Positions 16,155 through 25,029 are shown, numbered from the stretch's first letter. The stretch: DNA of 45,611 bases from Nocardioidaceae bacterium (GCA_020438665.1 JAGQUE010000213.1:1-45611); one strand, 5' to 3'. Numbers and translations are program-made. Notes: generated by a model from the letters alone, not told the origin.

Positions 16155-17024
16155 TCACGTGCAGCGGCGAATGAGTTCAACGACCTTTTCCGTTAGTACG
16201 CTGGTGGGATCTGCGAAGGTCGCGTAGACGGTCAGGTGGGTCTCGCCTGGAATCGGCAGGAAATGAGCTGTATTTCCAGCTTCCTGCCACGCTTCCGCGA
16301 ACGCGCGAGACTGTCGGTGGAACTCACTTGACTCCTTGCCACCGAGTGCTACCAGCATCTCTACCCCCGTGGCGCGCACGTGGCGCTGCGGCGACTGTCG
16401 ATAAACGGTCTCAGCATCGAGCATCAGTTTTGGCGCCAGCCAGCTGTAGCGAAAGATGTCAAGGTCGAACAGGCCGCTGAGCGGGAGTCCGGCCTTGAGA
16501 GTGTCGGGAGGCAAGTCATATTCACCCTCCCAGTCCGTGAGCGCCAGCATGCCGACCAGATGGCCACCAGCGGAGTGCCCAGCGGCCACCAACGCGTCCG
16601 GGTTGCCGCCGTAGGTCGCAATGTTTCGATGGACCCAAGCGATCGCCGACCGCGCTTGGCGCACAATTTCGCCGACCGAGACCTGGGGAGCCAGTGCGTA
16701 GTTGACGATGACTGTGGTGATTCCGCGCTTGACCGGACCGCGGGCGCACAGGGCGTGGTTGGGGCCACTGATCGGCAGCGACCACCACCCCCCGTGGAAG
16801 AAGACGAGCACCGGCGCGTTCGGCTGGTCCGCGGTGAATATGTCCAGATACTCGGAACGAGTCGGCCCGTACGGAACATCGAGGTGTGCGCGATACGTCG
16901 AACGGGTCTCCGCGCTGAGTGCGAAATGGGATGCGAGCAGGCGGTCCGAGTCGTCGCCGGCATTAAGTACGTCGTACTGGGCATCGATTTCTTCTTGCGA
17001 CTCAAAGTCCGCGTAAAGCGTCAT
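16155..17024 (-). CDS. Alpha/beta hydrolase, arylformamidase/carboxylesterase-like
   Basis: The protein has 289 residues. The oxyanion motif HGGWW (77-81) and the nucleophile elbow GHSAGG (Ser151) are those of the esterase/arylformamidase group; a histidine near the end (GETHLTVYAT) completes the triad. The N-terminal FESQEEIDAQYDVLNAG segment is typical of kynurenine-formamidase-like members. It would hydrolyse an ester or an N-formyl/amide bond of a small cytoplasmic compound. It is the last gene of the minus-strand transporter operon, 16 bases after livM, which points to a role in processing the imported compound. Confidence 0.85.
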   Translation of the reverse strand: MTLYADFESQEEIDAQYDVLNAGDDSDRLLASHFALSAETRSTYRAHLDVPYGPTRSEYLDIFTADQPNAPVLVFFHGGWWSLPISGPNHALCARGPVKRGITTVIVNYALAPQVSVGEIVRQARSAIAWVHRNIATYGGNPDALVAAGHSAGGHLVGMLALTDWEGEYDLPPDTLKAGLPLSGLFDLDIFRYSWLAPKLMLDAETVYRQSPQRHVRATGVEMLVALGGKESSEFHRQSRAFAEAWQEAGNTAHFLPIPGETHLTVYATFADPTSVLTEKVVELIRRCT

Positions 17025-17040
17025 CGTGTGCCCATCGCTT

Positions 17041-18051
17041 TTATCGTTTCCCTAACCTGTACGAAGTTGGAAACAGCCGAAAATTGGTTCGGTCAGCGAT
17101 GATTCCCCACAATCCCTTGGGGATCACAATGGCGAACAGGACTGCTAGCAGTCCCAGAATCATGAGGTACCACGTCCCGAGATCGGCAAGGAATTGCTGG
17201 AGCGCGAAGAACACCAGGGCTCCTACGATTGGGCCCTCCAGGTGTCCGATGCCACCAATGATAACAATGACGATCATGTAGGCGGACCACTGAACGCTGA
17301 AAATGGCGTCCGGCTGGACGCGGATCGCGTCGACGGCAAGAACTGCTCCGGCAGCACCGCAACCAGCTGCTGAGACCAAGTACACGATGCGTTTTACTCG
17401 TGTCACGTTTACACCACCGGCGCGCGCTGCCACTTCGTCATCGCGAATGGCCTTGAGAGAGAGACCAATGCGACTGCGTAGAAGAGCGAAACACGTGAGG
17501 ACTGTGATCGCGGCCAGGCCAAGCGCGATCCAATAGACGGCAGCCGCGCGCATGGTCGGATCTATCCCGATCAGGCCACTGAGCGACTTCCCGTCACCGC
17601 CGCCCACGCTGTCGACCTGAATGACGACGAGGCGGTAGACCTCAGCAATCACCCAAGTGCCCACCGCGAAGTAGTCGCCCCTCAGTCGAAAGGCGAGCAG
17701 GGACGTTGGGATGGACAGCAGCGATGCGGTTACGACTGCGAACAGGATCGCCAGGAAAGGACTGATCCCCTGGCCGTCCAAAACGACGACGGTGTATGCG
17801 CCGATGCCGATATAGGCCTGTTGGCCGATGGACACTAGGCCGCCGAACCCGGCTAGCAGATTCCACATGCTCGCTAGCGCGATAAGAATAAACAAGCGGA
17901 TCAAGACGCTCGTTGTAGATTGGAAGACAATAAAGGGTAAGAAGACAAGTACGATGAGGGCCATTACAGCCATCGCGGTGCCGATCCTGATCCCAGAGCC
18001 GGATCTGCTCACCGTGATGTCTTGGTGATTAGGCAAGGTACCGGTGGCCAT
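17041..18051 (-). CDS. livM: Branched-chain-amino-acid-type ABC transporter permease (LivM-like)
   Basis: This is a membrane protein of 336 residues with eight to ten hydrophobic helices. The segment LAGFGGLVSIGQQAYIGIGAY and the cytoplasmic coupling loop LRSRIGLSLKAIRDDEVAARAGGVNV are diagnostic for LivM. The start ATG at 18051 shares one base with the TGA of livH. It is one of two permeases of an importer in the cytoplasmic membrane. In catabolic islands such Liv-type systems often carry aromatic acids or amides instead of amino acids; the substrate here is not known. Confidence 0.92.
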   Translation of the reverse strand: MATGTLPNHQDITVSRSGSGIRIGTAMAVMALIVLVFLPFIVFQSTTSVLIRLFILIALASMWNLLAGFGGLVSIGQQAYIGIGAYTVVVLDGQGISPFLAILFAVVTASLLSIPTSLLAFRLRGDYFAVGTWVIAEVYRLVVIQVDSVGGGDGKSLSGLIGIDPTMRAAAVYWIALGLAAITVLTCFALLRSRIGLSLKAIRDDEVAARAGGVNVTRVKRIVYLVSAAGCGAAGAVLAVDAIRVQPDAIFSVQWSAYMIVIVIIGGIGHLEGPIVGALVFFALQQFLADLGTWYLMILGLLAVLFAIVIPKGLWGIIADRTNFRLFPTSYRLGKR

Positions 18052-18914
18052 CAGACGCTCCTTGCTGGAATGAGTCCCTGGGGGCGGAAGGCAAGCACGG
18101 CCAAGAAGACGAGGTGGCCGGCGAGGATGGCTTGTGCCGGGTCGTAATACGCAACCGCGCTCTGAGTCAACCCGAGGATGAGCCCGCCGAGGAGCGTGCC
18201 CCACAGGGAGCCCAAGCCACCGATGACGACCGCCTCGAAGGCAAAGATGAGGATCAGTGTTCCAGCCGTCGGACTGAACGATGATCTGGCCCCGAGAAGG
18301 ATGCCGGCAAGCGCTAGCGTGCTGAACGCGATGGCGGTCGCGATTGCGTAGATGTGTCGGGCGTTCGCGCCGGTGAGTGCAGCGGTTTCAACGTCGTCGG
18401 AAGCGGCGCGCATCATTCGACCCGTCCGCGTCCGCGAAAGAAAGACTTGCATACCACCGATGACTGAAATCGCGGTACCTAGCCCCAAGATCCCTACGAG
18501 GGGAAGGTCGATCCCAGCTCCCAAGTTGATGGAGGCCGTTGCCAAGTTGCCAACATCGAGGGAACGCACGTCTGCCGAAAACTGCTCAATCAACGCGTTC
18601 TGAATGACGATCGACAGCCCGAAGGTGGCGACGAGCGTCGCGATTGGGCCGGCATTGAGACTTGGGGTGATGAGCAAGCGCTGCATGATGTAGCCGAGCA
18701 GCCCGAAAGCCGGGGCGATCACGACGAGAGCCCAGATGGGCAGGCGTGTATGTGTCAGCGCGATCATCGCGATGAAGGCGGCCAGGACCGCAAGGTCGCC
18801 GTGGGCGAGGTTCACGATGCGCATGACGCCGAACATGATCGATAGCCCGGACGCGAAGAGGGCGAAGACACCCCCGAGAAGGATGCCTTGCAAGAGCGCG
18901 TTGAGAAGGTCCAT
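18051..18914 (-). CDS. livH: Branched-chain-amino-acid-type ABC transporter permease (LivH-like)
   Basis: This is a membrane protein of 287 residues, nearly all hydrophobic helices. The N-terminal LLQGILLGGVFALFASGLSIMFGVMRIVNLAHGD and the coupling loop RTRTGRMMRAASDDVETAALTGAN are characteristic of LivH. It pairs with livM to form the channel. It starts three bases after the livF stop and ends within the livM start, so translation is coupled through the operon. Confidence 0.93.
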   Translation of the reverse strand: MDLLNALLQGILLGGVFALFASGLSIMFGVMRIVNLAHGDLAVLAAFIAMIALTHTRLPIWALVVIAPAFGLLGYIMQRLLITPSLNAGPIATLVATFGLSIVIQNALIEQFSADVRSLDVGNLATASINLGAGIDLPLVGILGLGTAISVIGGMQVFLSRTRTGRMMRAASDDVETAALTGANARHIYAIATAIAFSTLALAGILLGARSSFSPTAGTLILIFAFEAVVIGGLGSLWGTLLGGLILGLTQSAVAYYDPAQAILAGHLVFLAVLAFRPQGLIPARSV

Positions 18915-18917
18915 GAG

Positions 18918-19631
18918 CTAGTGGCCTCCTTCCGTGATGCCGAAGTAGGCCGATTCGATGTCGGCTCGTTTGAGATCTGTGGGTTTGCCCGCCAGCATGG
19001 TTCGCCCCTCGAGGAGGCAGACGACTTCGTCAGCGATTCCCAACGCTTGGGAAACGTCTTGCTCGACGAAAAGGATCGCGCATCCGCTAGCGACGATCTG
19101 CTGGAATGTTCCGTAGATTTGCTTCACAACTTTTGGTGCGAGCCCGAGAGACAACTCGTCTATCAGCAGGATGTCTGGGTTGCTCATCAGGGCGCGGCCG
19201 ATCGCCACAGCCTGCTGCTCGCCGCCTGAGAGGAGTCGCGACTTCTGGTTTCGCCTGTCGGGCATCCAGTCGAACAGGTCGTAGACCTTGTCGAGGCTCC
19301 AGGGGCCTGGACGCTTGCGATATGCGCCGGCCAGCAGATTGTCCTCAAGCGTCAGCGACCGAAAGAGTCGGCGGCCCTCAGGTACCAGGGCAACACCGCT
19401 CATGAGGCGTTGGTGCGCTCGTAGGTGTGTGACGTCGAGTCCACTGACCTCGATGCGTCCGGCGCTCACGGGGATTGAGCCTGCGACCGCTCGCATGAGC
19501 GTCGACTTTCCGGCGCCATTTGCGCCGATTACCGAGACGACCTCGCCCTTCTCCACGGTAATGCTGAAACCAGTGACCGCGCGGAGCAGTCCATGGTGCA
19601 CGTCAAGGTCAGCTATGCGAAGGAGGGTCAC
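18918..19631 (-). CDS. livF: ABC transporter ATP-binding protein (LivF-like)
   Basis: This protein of 237 residues has Walker A GANGAGKST near 36-44, Q-loop-type segment VALVPEGRRLFRSLTLEDNL typical of LivF, signature LSGGEQQ, Walker B ILLIDELSLGLAP and switch His replaced by a Gln-containing VEQDV as usual for LivF. It hydrolyses ATP on the inner face of the membrane to drive uptake. Its ATG overlaps the livG stop as ATGA. Confidence 0.93.
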   Translation of the reverse strand: MTLLRIADLDVHHGLLRAVTGFSITVEKGEVVSVIGANGAGKSTLMRAVAGSIPVSAGRIEVSGLDVTHLRAHQRLMSGVALVPEGRRLFRSLTLEDNLLAGAYRKRPGPWSLDKVYDLFDWMPDRRNQKSRLLSGGEQQAVAIGRALMSNPDILLIDELSLGLAPKVVKQIYGTFQQIVASGCAILFVEQDVSQALGIADEVVCLLEGRTMLAGKPTDLKRADIESAYFGITEGGH

Positions 19632-20374
19632 CGGAGATCCTGCTCAAGCACTACCGCATGACCGAGATAGAGGTCTCGGACATTGGCATCGTTCAGTACG
19701 TCGTGGGGATCCCCGTCTGCAACCAGGCGACCGCCGGCCAAACAGACGAGCCGCTCCACGCTGGCCAAGAGCGCGTGCACGACGTGCTCAATCCAGACGA
19801 TGGTGAGTCCATCGGCCTTCAACTTGTTCACCAGATCCACTAAGAGCGCAACCTCGGGATCGGTAAGACCACCTCCCACCTCGTCGAGCAGCAGCAGTTG
19901 AGGATCGCTTCCCAAGGCGCGGGCGACCTCGAGGCGCTTGCGGTCGAGGAGCCCGAGCGCCCCAGCCGGTCGGTTCGCGAGATCACCGAGGCCACACCGC
20001 TCCAGCGAGGAAGCAGCCAGACGGTTTGCCGCGTCCTTCCGTAGCCCGGCGGCAGCCGTTGCGAACAGCAAGACGTTTTCGAAGACCGTCAGTCCTTCGA
20101 AGGGTCGAGGGATCTGAAAGGTCCGTCCGACCCCGTGGGCGGCACGAACGTCGGCGCGCTGCCGAGTGACGTCCGCCCCATCCAGCAGGACCGTTCCTTG
20201 ATCTGGGTTGAGATCTCCGGAGATCATCGCGAAGAGGCTGCTCTTGCCCGCGCCGTTCGGGCCGACGATCCCTAGGGCTTGATTGGAGGGAACCGTCAGG
20301 TCGAGCCCGTCGGCAACGATCACGTTGCCGAAGCGCTTGGACAGGTTGCGCAGCTCCAATCGCGGCGTGGTCAC
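19628..20374 (-). CDS. livG: ABC transporter ATP-binding protein (LivG-like)
   Basis: This protein of 248 residues has Walker A GPNGAGKSS, the LivG-type GVGRTFQIPRPFEGLTVFENV segment, Walker B LLLLDEVGGGL and switch histidine in IVWIEHVV. The usual LSGG signature reads GALGLLDRKRLEVARAL, as in LivG where the signature is weak. It is the partner of LivF in the ATPase pair. It overlaps the substrate-binding protein gene upstream by four bases. Confidence 0.92.
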   Translation of the reverse strand: MTTPRLELRNLSKRFGNVIVADGLDLTVPSNQALGIVGPNGAGKSSLFAMISGDLNPDQGTVLLDGADVTRQRADVRAAHGVGRTFQIPRPFEGLTVFENVLLFATAAAGLRKDAANRLAASSLERCGLGDLANRPAGALGLLDRKRLEVARALGSDPQLLLLDEVGGGLTDPEVALLVDLVNKLKADGLTIVWIEHVVHALLASVERLVCLAGGRLVADGDPHDVLNDANVRDLYLGHAVVLEQDLR

Positions 20375-21681
20375 GACCGGAGAGGCTGGAGATCGCCGCC
20401 GAGCGGGAAGTCGCCGTTAGTGGAGTTGTCCACCACCGTCACTTCGTAGGGGAACTTCTTGCCGGGCCGCCACTGTCCCCCAACACACTTGATGACTGCG
20501 ATGCCCTTTTCCGGACCGCTGGTGAAGTCGAGTGGACCGCTGATGCCTTCATAGCGCATGGTCTTGAGCTTGTCCGCCACGTCCTCCTTGTCCTTCGGAT
20601 CGTCGGCCGCCTTGAAGGCCTCGACGGCGACCTCGAACAGGGAGTAGAGGGAACCGAGCGCCTGGGTCCACTGCTGCCCAGTCTGCGCCGTGTAGTTGGC
20701 GGCAAGGTCCGCGGCGGTCGTGCCGTCAAGGCTCGAGGTGTACGGAAGGGTGTCGGTCCACCACACACAGACCGCCAGGTTCTCGGCCAGCCGGCCGAGC
20801 GACTCGGCCTCGGACGGGAACAGCATCGACTTGGCGACGGTTGCGAACCGCGGCTGATAGTTGAGCGATGCCGCCTGCTTCCAGAACGTCTGCCAGTCCG
20901 GCGGGATCGGGATGGCGTTGAGGAACTGGGCGTCCTCGGACTTGAAACGGTTGATCATGGCTGCATAGTCGGCCGTCCCGTTCTGATAATCACCGCCGTC
21001 GATCAGGGCATACCCTTGCTCCTTGAAGAACGGGCCGACGCCATCTCGGAACGCGTTGCCGTCGGTGTCGTTGGGCCACACAGAGGCGATCTTCTTGGGA
21101 CCGCCTTCGAGCTTGTTCATCATGGCGACGTAGGACTCGGCGAACTCGAACATGCCGGAGTAGAAGTTGGTGCCGTACTTGAACCCCTCCCCGCCGGGCT
21201 CGCCGCCGCGCCCGTAGTACCAGGACTGCCACGGGACGATGGTGGTTGTGTTGGGGATGCCGTCGATCTCGCACTGATCTGCGACCGGGTTGGCGGTGTC
21301 TGGCGTGCTTGATGCGACGATCATGTCGACGCCATCGCGGGTGATCAGTTCCTTTGTTACTTCCGTCGCCCGGGTAGGACTGGACTGCGAGTCCTTGACG
21401 ACGATCTCGACCTTGCGGTTCTTGCCACCGGCCTTGAATCCATTGCGCAGGGCGTCCTGCACCGCCTTGACGACGTAGTTGTCGGAGGCGGCGAAGCTCG
21501 ACAGGGCTCCGGTCTGCGGGCTGACCAGGCCAATCTTGAGGACGGCGCTCGTGGAAGTCTCTGTTCCCCTCACCGAGCATGAGCTCAAGAGTGTGGGGGA
21601 CCCGACGGCTGCGGCCCCGACCCCGAGGGCACCCAGGAAGGACCGTCGGCCAAGCCTGGTGTTGCTGATGTCTCCGGACAC
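20371..21681 (-). CDS. livJ: Periplasmic-type substrate-binding lipoprotein of the ABC importer (LivJ-like)
   Basis: This protein of 436 residues has a twin-arginine-type signal (GRRSFLGALGVGAAAVG) followed by a lipobox-like LLSSC, then a type I binding-protein fold: LKIGLVSPQTGALSSFAASDNYVV, VKDSQSSPTRATEVTKELI, VASSTPDTANPVADQCEIDGIP. It catches the substrate outside the membrane. The start is GTG at 21681 with AAAGGG upstream. A perfect 17-bp palindrome lies 53 bases before it, so the operon probably has its own regulated promoter. Related proteins often bind amides or aromatic acids; the ligand cannot be read. Confidence 0.9.
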   Translation of the reverse strand: MSGDISNTRLGRRSFLGALGVGAAAVGSPTLLSSCSVRGTETSTSAVLKIGLVSPQTGALSSFAASDNYVVKAVQDALRNGFKAGGKNRKVEIVVKDSQSSPTRATEVTKELITRDGVDMIVASSTPDTANPVADQCEIDGIPNTTTIVPWQSWYYGRGGEPGGEGFKYGTNFYSGMFEFAESYVAMMNKLEGGPKKIASVWPNDTDGNAFRDGVGPFFKEQGYALIDGGDYQNGTADYAAMINRFKSEDAQFLNAIPIPPDWQTFWKQAASLNYQPRFATVAKSMLFPSEAESLGRLAENLAVCVWWTDTLPYTSSLDGTTAADLAANYTAQTGQQWTQALGSLYSLFEVAVEAFKAADDPKDKEDVADKLKTMRYEGISGPLDFTSGPEKGIAVIKCVGGQWRPGKKFPYEVTVVDNSTNGDFPLGGDLQPLRS

Positions 21682-21733
21682 AGGGAAACCCTTTCGATCG
21701 TTGGCTCGCAGCCCACGAGCCTCCTGCTGAATG

Positions 21734-21750
21734 TCGCATACCGTATGCGA
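21734..21750. promoter_or_regulatory. Operator-like palindrome, copy 2 (perfect)
   Basis: TCGCATACCGTATGCGA is a perfect inverted repeat with 8-base arms around one central base. It lies in the 105-base gap between the amidase and the transporter operon, just upstream of the livJ start. It is the most symmetric of the three related sites in the island and is presumably a regulator binding site. Confidence 0.65.
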
Positions 21751-21762
21751 AATGTTTCCCGG

Positions 21763-21781
21763 CGTACAGTCCTTCTGTACG
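21763..21781. terminator. Hairpin after the amidase stop, T-run on plus strand
   Basis: CGTACAG and CTGTACG form a 7-bp stem with a five-base loop, followed on the plus strand by six T. That shape is a Rho-independent terminator for plus-strand transcription, although no plus-strand gene ends here. On the minus strand it directly follows the amidase stop but lacks a T-run. It may reduce read-through, stop antisense transcription, or be a second protein-binding site. Confidence 0.35.
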
Positions 21782-21786
21782 TTTTT

Positions 21787-23253
21787 TCAAGAGCCAACGC
21801 GGGCGTAGTCCCCCACCCACGGTCGGGCACGTTCGTAGGCGGCGCTGAAGGTCAAGACGTCTAGATCGCCCATCTGTCGTCCGATCAGCTGCATGCCGAC
21901 TGGCAGACCCTCGAGGAGACCCGCAGGTACCGACGCCGCTGGATGGCCGGTGAAGTTGAAGGGAAAAGTTAGAGCCCAGCCGATCATCGGATCGACGGCC
22001 TCCCCGTTGAGCTGCGTGGGACCGGTCGTTTCCCCGTGGTTAGCGTTGACGACTGGCAACCCGCCCACCGTGGGGGTCACGAGAAGGTCGAAGGAATTGA
22101 TCGCCGATGTCAGGGTCTCGTAGACCTCGGTGCGGAGTACATCGTCGATCCTGACCTGACGGGCGGTCATGGTGCGGGCGTGCTCGACCTGTTCGGCCAA
22201 GGCGGGCGGAAAGTGTGCAGCGAGGTCTGCGAGCAAGTTGATCCCTTGGGCCTGCATCCCTTCCAAGGAAGCCAACGTGACTTGCATCATCGACCGATGC
22301 CACAGGGCGGCCAACTCCTCGTGGTCGGCTGGAAGCGACACCTCCGCCTCTACCACCTGGGCGCCGCATTCCTCGAAACCAGTGAGTGCATGCTCCACCG
22401 CGTCTGCGACCGCCGGGTCGACAGGGAACGCGCCGAGATCGGGTGAGTAGCCCAGTCGGCGTCCTGCAATCGACCCCTCCAAGGCGGCTCGATAGTCGAT
22501 CCGTCCGTCCAGACAGTGCGGCGCGCGATAGTCGGGTCCAGCCAGCGCGGTCATTGCCAACGCCGCGTCGGCCACTGTGCGGGTAATAGGCCCTTCGGTA
22601 ATGAACGGGGCTGCTGTCATGAAACCGAGGGGGCGGATGATGGAGGGAACGCGGCCGGCGCTCGGCTTAAACCCATACGTGGAAGTCCAAGCCGCGGGTA
22701 TCCGAATGGACCCGCCTGCGTCGGTGCCCTCCGCGATGGGAACAAAGCCGGCAGCGACGGCCGCTGCAGCCCCACCCGACGAGCCGCCCGGATTGCGGCT
22801 CAGGTCGAACGGGTTGCAGGTCGGCCCAAAGAGTGGATTGTCGGTAACGCCGCGGGCGCCGAACACAGGAGAGTTTGTCTTGCCGAGCACAATCGCGCCC
22901 GCCGACTCCATACGTTCGACGAAAAGGCAACTGTGCTGCGCGATGTTGCCCGCAAGCGCGCGCACGCCACCCAGGGTGGAAGGCCACCCCGGCTTGAAGT
23001 CGAACAGATCCTTCATGAGAACCGGAAGACCTGCCAATGGGCCAGCTCTACCCTCCGCCAGCGCACGTTCTGCGGCCCGTGCTGCCGCCCGCGCGTCGTC
23101 AACGCCCAAGTGAACCACCGCATTGATCGCTGGGTTTCGTTGTTCAACACGGGCGATGGCGGCGTCGATGAGATCGACGGGAGACAGCTGCTTGGACCGG
23201 AGAGCGCTGACCAGATCCGTCGCACTCATCCACGCATACTCCGATGGGTCCAT
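21787..23253 (-). CDS. Amidase signature family amidohydrolase
   Basis: This protein of 488 residues is the normal length for the family. The Ser-cisSer-Lys triad is complete: Lys81 in GLPVLMKDLF, the GGSSGG loop (Ser158/159) and Ser182 in TDAGGSIRIPA. It hydrolyses a carboxamide to acid and ammonia in the cytoplasm. The ATG has AAGGA eight bases upstream. It lies 37 bases behind the glutamine-synthetase-like fragment and ahead of the transporter operon on the same strand. Its position supports a role in degrading an imported or ring-opened amide. Confidence 0.92.
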   Translation of the reverse strand: MDPSEYAWMSATDLVSALRSKQLSPVDLIDAAIARVEQRNPAINAVVHLGVDDARAAARAAERALAEGRAGPLAGLPVLMKDLFDFKPGWPSTLGGVRALAGNIAQHSCLFVERMESAGAIVLGKTNSPVFGARGVTDNPLFGPTCNPFDLSRNPGGSSGGAAAAVAAGFVPIAEGTDAGGSIRIPAAWTSTYGFKPSAGRVPSIIRPLGFMTAAPFITEGPITRTVADAALAMTALAGPDYRAPHCLDGRIDYRAALEGSIAGRRLGYSPDLGAFPVDPAVADAVEHALTGFEECGAQVVEAEVSLPADHEELAALWHRSMMQVTLASLEGMQAQGINLLADLAAHFPPALAEQVEHARTMTARQVRIDDVLRTEVYETLTSAINSFDLLVTPTVGGLPVVNANHGETTGPTQLNGEAVDPMIGWALTFPFNFTGHPAASVPAGLLEGLPVGMQLIGRQMGDLDVLTFSAAYERARPWVGDYARVGS

Positions 23254-23290
23254 GGGTCACATCCTTAGAACGCGAGCGGCAAGTGTCCGC

Positions 23291-23594
23291 TCAATAGAGA
23301 TCGAAGTACTCGAACTGCTCCCAATCGCTGACCTGGTGCGGTTCGGTCGTGCGCCCCAGTTCGGAAGCTGCAAATCGCGCCGCCTCGCTGCGCTTGTGCG
23401 CGGCATAAAAGGTGACGAAGTCCTCGCCCATGGTCGCGCACGGGAGTCCGACTCACGCCGAGTTGGTCGGCAAGCGTGTCGAGGATCAGCCGGTCGCCTG
23501 GCACCAACTCACCGTCCATCATGGCGTCGATGATCTTGCCGCGCACCTCAGAGGTGAGGCCCCTGGGATCCCTCTCGATGCGTGCAACCTTCAC
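23291..23594 (-). pseudogene. Deletion chimera: GntR DNA-binding half joined to glutamine synthetase tail
   Basis: From a GTG at 23594 the frame encodes a GntR winged helix (LTSEVRGKIIDAMMDGELVPGD...LADQLGVSRTPVRD) up to about 23433. The effector domain is missing. In a different frame, from about 23431 to the TGA at 23291-23293, the minus strand reads MGEDFVTFYAAHKRSEAARF, then SDWEQFEYFDLY. This is the C-terminal end of glutamine-synthetase-family enzymes (Y...KR.E..RF and W...EY). One deletion with its junction near 23432 explains both halves. Originally a gntR gene and a glutamine-synthetase-like gene (perhaps a gamma-glutamylamide ligase) must have stood upstream of the amidase. Neither product can be functional, unless the short GntR half binds DNA alone. 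Confidence 0.75.
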
Positions 23595-23726
23595 CGGTCA
23601 AGCCGCCTTTCGCTCCCCATCGTTGGAGCATCCGTTGCCCACCCTCGGTCGAACACGGTATCCGACGCGTCACCTACAGCATCAATACGACCTACAGCCT
23701 GACTACCGCTCCTCACCGATTGCATT

Positions 23727-23743
23727 TCGCATACGGCATACGA
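23727..23743. promoter_or_regulatory. Operator-like palindrome, copy 3
   Basis: TCGCATACGGCATACGA matches copy 2 exactly in its left half and at most bases in the right half. It lies in the divergent gap between the GntR remnant and the first monooxygenase gene, 90 bases before the latter's start, a fitting place for control of the plus-strand operon. Confidence 0.6.
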
Positions 23744-23832
23744 TACCGTCGCAGCCCATCACGCGGGCCGCTCCAGGCCCCAGCGCGCCGAGTCAGCGCA
23801 CGACGAGCGACATGCATAGAAGGGGCCGTCCC

Positions 23833-25029
23833 ATGGTCGACAGCAATCTCCCGCCCGACATCCCAAGCCTCCTCAAGGGCATCGAGGAGCTGCGTCCACT
23901 GCTCGAGAAGAACGCGGCCCAGGGCGAGACTGATCGCCGCGTTGCCCAGGAATCTATCGACGCGTTGGAGGCCATCGGTGCCTTCCGAGTGACGCAGCCC
24001 GCGAAGTACGGCGGCTACCAGGGCGACTCCCGCGCCCAGATCGATGTGGGCGCAGCTGTCGGCCGTGCCGACGGGGGGACGGCATGGGTAGTCGCGCTGA
24101 CGAACATCGCGAACTGGCTCACCTCCTTGTATGACGCGCAGGCCCAAGAAGATGTCTGGGGCGAAGACCCCAATGCGAAGGTGTCCGTTGTCTTGGCCAC
24201 AAACGGCCGAACCACGCGGGTTGACGGCGGCTACCGCGTGAGCGGCGAATGGAGCTACAACTCCGCCTCCTGGCACACCTCGTGGGCCATCCTGGGAGCC
24301 GAGCTCGTAGACGAAGACGGCAACTTTGTAGACGCAGCGCAGTTGCTGATCCCTCGCAGCGAACTCGACTTCAAGGACACCTGGCACGTCGCCGGGATGC
24401 GGTCCACCGGAAGCAACACATTGCACGCCAACGACGTGTTCGTTCCGGACCACCGCGTCATGCCGGGTGAGCCAGCACTGCTCGGCCACTACCCCGGAAC
24501 TGCTGAGGACACCCCAGCGGTCTACCGCGCAGGTTGGATTCCAGTCCTCAACATCATCCTCGTCGGACCCCAGCTCGGCATTGGGCGAGCCGTTCTGGAT
24601 CGAGTCATCGCCAAGGCCGACAAGGGCATCGCCTACACGAACTTCGCCCGCCAGAGCGATTCGGTCGCCTTCCAACTGGACATCGCCAAGGCCGCCCTTC
24701 TGCTCGATGCCGCCGACGCCTTCGCCTTCCGCGCAACCGAAGAGATCGATCGGCCAGCCGAGCAGGGGACCTATCCCGACTACCTCACTAGGGCACGAAA
24801 CCGTGCCTATGTGGGATGGATCGTCGAGCACGTGTCACGAGCAATCGAGATGCTCCTCACCGCGCATGGATCGGGATCCTTCGCGGAGGTCAACCCCCTC
24901 CAGCGTTTGTGGCGAGACCAAGCGGTCGCAGCCCGCCACGCCTTCGTCCTCCCCGCGTTGGGATATGAGCTCTACGGAAAGGCGCTTCTCGGACGCGAGG
25001 ACGGCGACACTGTCACCCCGCTGGTCTGA
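23833..25029 (+). CDS. Flavin-dependent monooxygenase of the acyl-CoA dehydrogenase fold (first copy)
   Basis: This protein of 398 residues resembles group D two-component oxygenases (HsaA, p-hydroxyphenylacetate hydroxylase type). It has an N-terminal helical domain with IDALEAIGAFRVTQPAKYGGY, AAVGRADGGTAWVVALTN, a central beta domain VSGEWSYNSASWHTSWAILGA...KDTWHVAGMRSTGSNTLHANDVFVPDHRV, and a C-terminal helical domain ending RLWRDQAVAARHAFVLP. These enzymes take reduced flavin from a separate reductase, which is encoded two genes on. The catalytic Glu of true acyl-CoA dehydrogenases is not evident. The chosen ATG has GAAGGGG upstream. The substrate is unknown. Confidence 0.85.
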   Translation: MVDSNLPPDIPSLLKGIEELRPLLEKNAAQGETDRRVAQESIDALEAIGAFRVTQPAKYGGYQGDSRAQIDVGAAVGRADGGTAWVVALTNIANWLTSLYDAQAQEDVWGEDPNAKVSVVLATNGRTTRVDGGYRVSGEWSYNSASWHTSWAILGAELVDEDGNFVDAAQLLIPRSELDFKDTWHVAGMRSTGSNTLHANDVFVPDHRVMPGEPALLGHYPGTAEDTPAVYRAGWIPVLNIILVGPQLGIGRAVLDRVIAKADKGIAYTNFARQSDSVAFQLDIAKAALLLDAADAFAFRATEEIDRPAEQGTYPDYLTRARNRAYVGWIVEHVSRAIEMLLTAHGSGSFAEVNPLQRLWRDQAVAARHAFVLPALGYELYGKALLGREDGDTVTPLV

